DNA of 64,000 bases from Enoplosus armatus (lineage: Eukaryota; Chordata; Actinopteri; Centrarchiformes; Enoplosidae), in contig NC_092190.1 of NCBI RefSeq assembly GCF_043641665.1, positions 16,546,048-16,610,047 of the forward strand, given 5' to 3'. The translations under genes were made by a program, and so were the position numbers. Shown in pieces: positions 62,840 to 64,000 of the stretch (position 1 is its first letter; each line of letters starts with the position of its first letter). The notes under the pieces were generated by a model. That model had not been told where the DNA came from. It worked only from the letters and a program-made list of their open reading frames with translations, and ran no database searches.

Positions 62840-64000
62840 AAATAGGCCTTTTTGAGCTTTCTGTTTTCCTCATGCGTCTGCTAGCACTGCCTATTGTGAA
62901 AGTAACTGCAAAAATGCTTCTCAGCTACCTTAAAAGGCACATAGCCTTCAGGAATCAATGTTTAATTAATTGTCAACAATCCATGACAGATGAGAATTCA
63001 AATTAGAGGTTCTTATGCCAACGTTAGCTGCCAAAAGTATGCAAATCCTAGACAGCTCTCATTGTTTTTTCATGGATCTTTGAAGACGTTTGAGGGGTCT
63101 TCAAAACCAAGACAGCATAGCAAACAGCACTACTTGTTTGTTTGTGTGTCTGTGCGTGCGTGGGACAGCACACACGGACACAGAATACGGGACAGATGGA
63201 GGGAGCACCTATTTGCATGCTGTTATCTTGATAGCAGAAATGCATTCTGGGGTTATACAGTAACTCACTATTTAAAGGTGAACTACAACTAACTTTGAAT
63301 AACCTGTAAGGGCTGAAGTAGACCATCCATCAACTGGCCACATTTAATAGAGTGACCCCCATCTGAGAGATGGTCTCTCCTCAGGGCCTCTTACAGGAAA
63401 TTGACTCCTAATGGAACAAAAGTAAAAGCCTAAAGCCCCACTAGCGGCGCCTACAGGCTGCAAAGTCCATTAAAGTCCACAAAACAAGAGTGTTGGATGG
63501 AATGAGCAACATACTGCAATTACATCTTAGAGCCATACCATTTTTGGCAAGACACGTTCAAGTAGCCTACATCAGTAACCTGTGCCAGCGGGGTCATTGC
63601 AGTAGTAATAAGCAATATGACAATGTGATTAACAAAATATAATGTTTGTTTATCAACTGAGTAAAGGAGCCACTAGTGTCTGACAGGCTGTGCGCATTTT
63701 ACTGCCGAGCCGAAGCTGGAAACACAGCGACAATCACGTTTAGAGGTGGGAGGGGGGAAATTTGGTGAAACGGATCCCAGGTTAGCAAGACTTTCTGTGT
63801 GGGACTTGCTGGGATCTGTTTCACCAAATTTGCAACATGAGATCATTTTCAATACTGTTAATTTTGACACATTTCACCAATTAAAAAAATCCATGTTGTG
63901 AACCATGAAGCATGTCAGAGCCCTGTAAATGTATCTGCAAACATGTGGGGCATTGCCACTGTTTTCATAGCCTTGTGGCAATCTTGTTTGTTTTTGTTCC
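62840..64000. other. Right edge, no supported gene; hairpin near 63.8 kb
   Basis: Only the 23-bp stem at 63758..63831 stands out. The last 160 bases show nothing recognisable. Confidence 0.5.

Noticed and set aside
22072..64000. A single-exon serotonin receptor (htr1f) expected from human gene order
   Set aside because: No frame above 145 codons and no seven-helix receptor signature anywhere in the interval.

Overview
The window is vertebrate nuclear DNA, almost certainly from a teleost fish and probably a percomorph. It is AT-rich and CpG-poor, genes are split into short exons with GT..AG introns, and long CA/GT dinucleotide arrays and fish-type dispersed repeats are abundant. No bacterial or organellar features are visible.

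Left part (1-12.4 kb): five of the six coding exons of chmp2b, an ESCRT-III subunit, lie on the + strand (2012..8066). Exon 1, which should encode about 11 residues, was not found and should lie left of the window. A 3' UTR of about 1.75 kb follows, ending near a good AATAAA at 9794.

Middle part (12.4-22.1 kb): a complete pou1f1 gene (Pit-1, the pituitary POU-homeodomain activator of growth hormone, prolactin and TSH-beta genes) lies on the - strand. It has seven coding exons (12397..21457, 373 codons) whose phases join in every case. The genes are convergent (tail to tail), the same neighbour relationship and orientation as human CHMP2B-POU1F1. Pou1f1 intron 3 (4.7 kb) carries a decayed LINE reverse-transcriptase fragment and a dispersed repeat. 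A pyrimidine-rich (+ strand) tract sits directly upstream of its start codon.

Right part (22-64 kb): no protein-coding gene could be supported. It holds microsatellites, two internally repetitive dispersed families (A and B), LINE 3' tails ending in an ATTCTG-type repeat, hAT-like fragments, a foldback MITE with a matching 6-bp flanking duplication (25008..25306), a second element with terminal inverted repeats, a repeated subterminal decamer and an exon-like ORF (44725..45649), and several strong hairpins. A CpG-rich segment with a good splice donor (about 58.96-59.14 kb) may be the first exon of the next gene to the right; from human gene order htr1f is the obvious candidate, but no receptor ORF is in the window.

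The two genes are not functionally linked: chmp2b is a housekeeping membrane-remodelling factor and pou1f1 a cell-type-specific transcription factor. The long gene-poor tract upstream of pou1f1 is the natural place for its pituitary enhancers (inference).
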